Of a stretch of 34,599 bases of DNA, positions 33,910 through 34,599 are shown piece by piece. How positions within the stretch are numbered: the stretch's first letter is position 1; each line of letters opens with the position of its first letter. The stretch lies in NCBI RefSeq assembly GCF_030164465.1, contig NZ_JASNJE010000040.1, positions 1 to 34,599 on the forward strand, read 5' to 3'. Source of the DNA: Sedimentitalea xiamensis (GTDB lineage Bacteria > Pseudomonadota > Alphaproteobacteria > Rhodobacterales > Rhodobacteraceae). Under the pieces are notes generated by a model. The model searched no databases and was not told the DNA's origin. It was given only the letters and a program-made list of their open reading frames with translations. Position numbers and translations under genes: made by a program.

Positions 33910-33952
33910 CGAACCGTCTCACTGCCGCTGTCCGAACCGTCTCCGAACCGGG
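33910..33952 (+). promoter_or_regulatory. Right arm-type repeats (three CGAACCG copies)
   Basis: CGAACCGTC stands at 33910-33918 and 33933-33941, and CGAACCGGG at 33944-33952. They share CGAACCG and orientation with the pair near the left end. They also cover the region just upstream of the integrase start codon, so integrase binding could repress its own gene. Confidence 0.6.
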
Positions 33953-34061
33953 AGGGGATCGGGCAGGAGCGGGCAGCTTAGGGGGACGTTACCTCCAAAT
34001 GACTGAAAAAGCTATTGTTTAGAGGTGGCAATAGTGCTAGGCAGGGAGGAGGCGAGCCGAT

Positions 34062-34102
34062 TTCTAATCGACAGGTTGAGGGTTCGAGTCCTTCAGGGGT
34101 CG
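34062..34102 (+). pseudogene. Right core and 3' half of the split tRNA-Arg(TCT)
   Basis: The core TTCTAATCG (34062-34070) continues as AC (stem end), variable AGGTT, T-stem and loop GAGGG-TTCGAGT-CCTTC, acceptor AGGGGTC and discriminator G (34102). These pair fully with the 5' half at 27815-27856. No CCA follows (CGTG instead), unlike the intact tRNA, so the end may have drifted since the split or been altered by a neighbouring insertion. Confidence 0.85.
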
Positions 34103-34200
34103 CGTGCGGTCGGCCGATTGGTGAATCCAGGCGCGTTTCCGAGCAGTTCTCCCGGAGCATTAACATGCCCAAGACGCGGTAAGAGGTGGCTCGGGAAAAC

Positions 34201-34487
34201 TGAACAGCCGGGATAGGTGGATTTTCCGCGCAACGGCGGCATGATGCTGCGAGCGAGGAGAAGACCAATGGCAAGACGACCACGCCGGAACCACAGCCCG
34301 GCATTCAAGGCAAAAGTGGCGGTGGCCGCGATCAAGGGCGAGAAGACGCTGATCGAGCGGTCGCAGGATTTTGACGTTCATCCGAACCAGATCAAGCAGT
34401 GGCGCGATCAGCTCATTGAGGGCGCAACCGGGGTGTTCGGGGAGGCGCCGAAGACCGATCCAGAACCGAAGATCGACGTGAACCGGA
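34201..34487 (+). pseudogene. IS3-type transposase OrfA, 3'-truncated
   Basis: From the ATG at 34268 (AGGAGA upstream) the frame reads MARRPRRNHSPAFKAKVAVA, AIKGEKTLIERSQDFDVHPNQIKQWRDQLIEGATGVFGE, the helix-turn-helix and leucine-rich start of IS3-family OrfA. The normal LHAKIGELTLENDFL coiled coil that follows is missing: after KIDV the frame runs into foreign sequence. The bases TGAACAGCCGGGATAGGTGG at 34201-34220 are a likely left end of the IS. OrfB would lie beyond the window if it survives. Confidence 0.75.
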
Positions 34488-34599
34488 CGCCGCCGGCGAA
34501 CGCTGAAACCGAACATCCCCTACGGCCCGCTGAACGTGCCAATCGGCAGCACCGGCATCAAGGCGGAGGGTGAGGCGGAACGGAAGGCGCGCAAGCATG
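34488..34599 (+). pseudogene. IS5-family transposase fragment with lost catalytic Asp
   Basis: In a second frame the last 110 bases read RTLKPNIPYGPLNVPIGSTG and then IKAEGEAERKARKH, matching the IS5-type phrase IPYR..GPLNLLVDSTGIKAEGEGEWNARKHG. The DDE aspartate of VDSTG is replaced by Gly (IGSTG), and a few residues before GPLN are deleted. It continues past the end of the window. The junction with the IS3 fragment lies near 34480. Confidence 0.7.

Larger units (their letters stand above)
27848..34070. mobile_element. Integrative element of about 6.2 kb inserted in tRNA-Arg(TCT)
   Basis: The element is bounded by two copies of TTCTAATCG (27848-27856 and 34062-34070), the anticodon-loop sequence of the split host tRNA. 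From the right end it encodes a tyrosine recombinase, an AlpA-like HTH protein, a RepB-type primase lacking its C-terminus, a glycosyltransferase fragment, and a C5 methyltransferase with a convergent restriction endonuclease. A complete tRNA-Arg(TCT) lies next to the left junction. Direct repeats of CGAACCG occur near both ends. Its composition is even more GC-rich than the host genes. Gene order int-alpA-primase is that of phage satellites and small plasmid-like islands; no capsid or conjugation gene is present. Confidence 0.85.

Noticed and set aside
32774-34006. 410-codon plus-strand frame opposite the integrase
   Set aside because: Shadow of the integrase gene; the minus strand has every catalytic residue in order.

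Overview
The window looks like a chromosomal segment of a Rhodobacteraceae (Roseobacter-type) alphaproteobacterium. The evidence is its GC-rich codon use, a class I lysyl-tRNA synthetase, a VPLPA-CTERM secreted protein, an NDUFS4-like complex I subunit, a Hint_2-domain protein and a beta-helix protein resembling the head spike of gene transfer agents. These assignments rest on motif recognition by eye; no database search was possible.

Bases 1-25,300 are mostly ordinary core genome. On the left are a probable IS end and an inverted repeat, then mgtC-like and ettA (minus strand, overlapping by ATGA), a VPLPA-CTERM protein, a secreted trypsin-like protease, nadD and dacB (plus), an outer-membrane barrel and a TerB protein (minus), class I lysK and a DUF4864 protein (plus), a 761-residue beta-helix protein, a flavin-fold protein and a predicted barrel (minus), and then ParA, an ABM-domain protein, a zinc ribbon and a universal stress protein (plus). 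A methyltransferase, a secreted protein of unknown function and a small lipoprotein follow. A strongly structured GC-rich repeat (18066-18196) precedes an AT-richer patch in which uvrB is flanked by an orphan Mrr-like endonuclease and a DUF4236 protein. A 674-base gene-poor stretch leads to the Hint protein, the complex I subunit and a GNAT acetyltransferase.

Bases 25,300-34,599 are accessory DNA built around repeated insertion into tRNA-Arg(TCT) genes. A decayed 5' half of such a tRNA (about 25323) is followed by an integrase-like remnant with an in-frame stop, a lone TIR-domain gene, a doubly damaged IS630 transposase and a zinc-ribbon remnant.

Then comes an element of about 6.2 kb that splits a second tRNA-Arg(TCT) exactly at its anticodon loop. 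The 5' half is at 27815-27856 and the 3' half at 34062-34102, and both ends carry the core TTCTAATCG. Inside the element, about 95 bases from the left junction, lies a complete tRNA-Arg(TCT) (27951-28027). It has the same anticodon but a different, fully compensated anticodon stem, so it no longer carries the core sequence. The simplest reading is that the element destroys the host tRNA and supplies a replacement its own integrase should not recognise.

The element also holds an intact tyrosine recombinase, an AlpA-like regulator, a primase that has lost its C-terminal part, a captured fragment of a membrane glycosyltransferase, and a convergent pair of cytosine-5 methyltransferase and SacI-like restriction endonuclease. 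Direct repeats of CGAACCG near both ends look like integrase arm sites. Beyond the right junction the window ends in an IS3-type orfA broken by an IS5-type transposase fragment.
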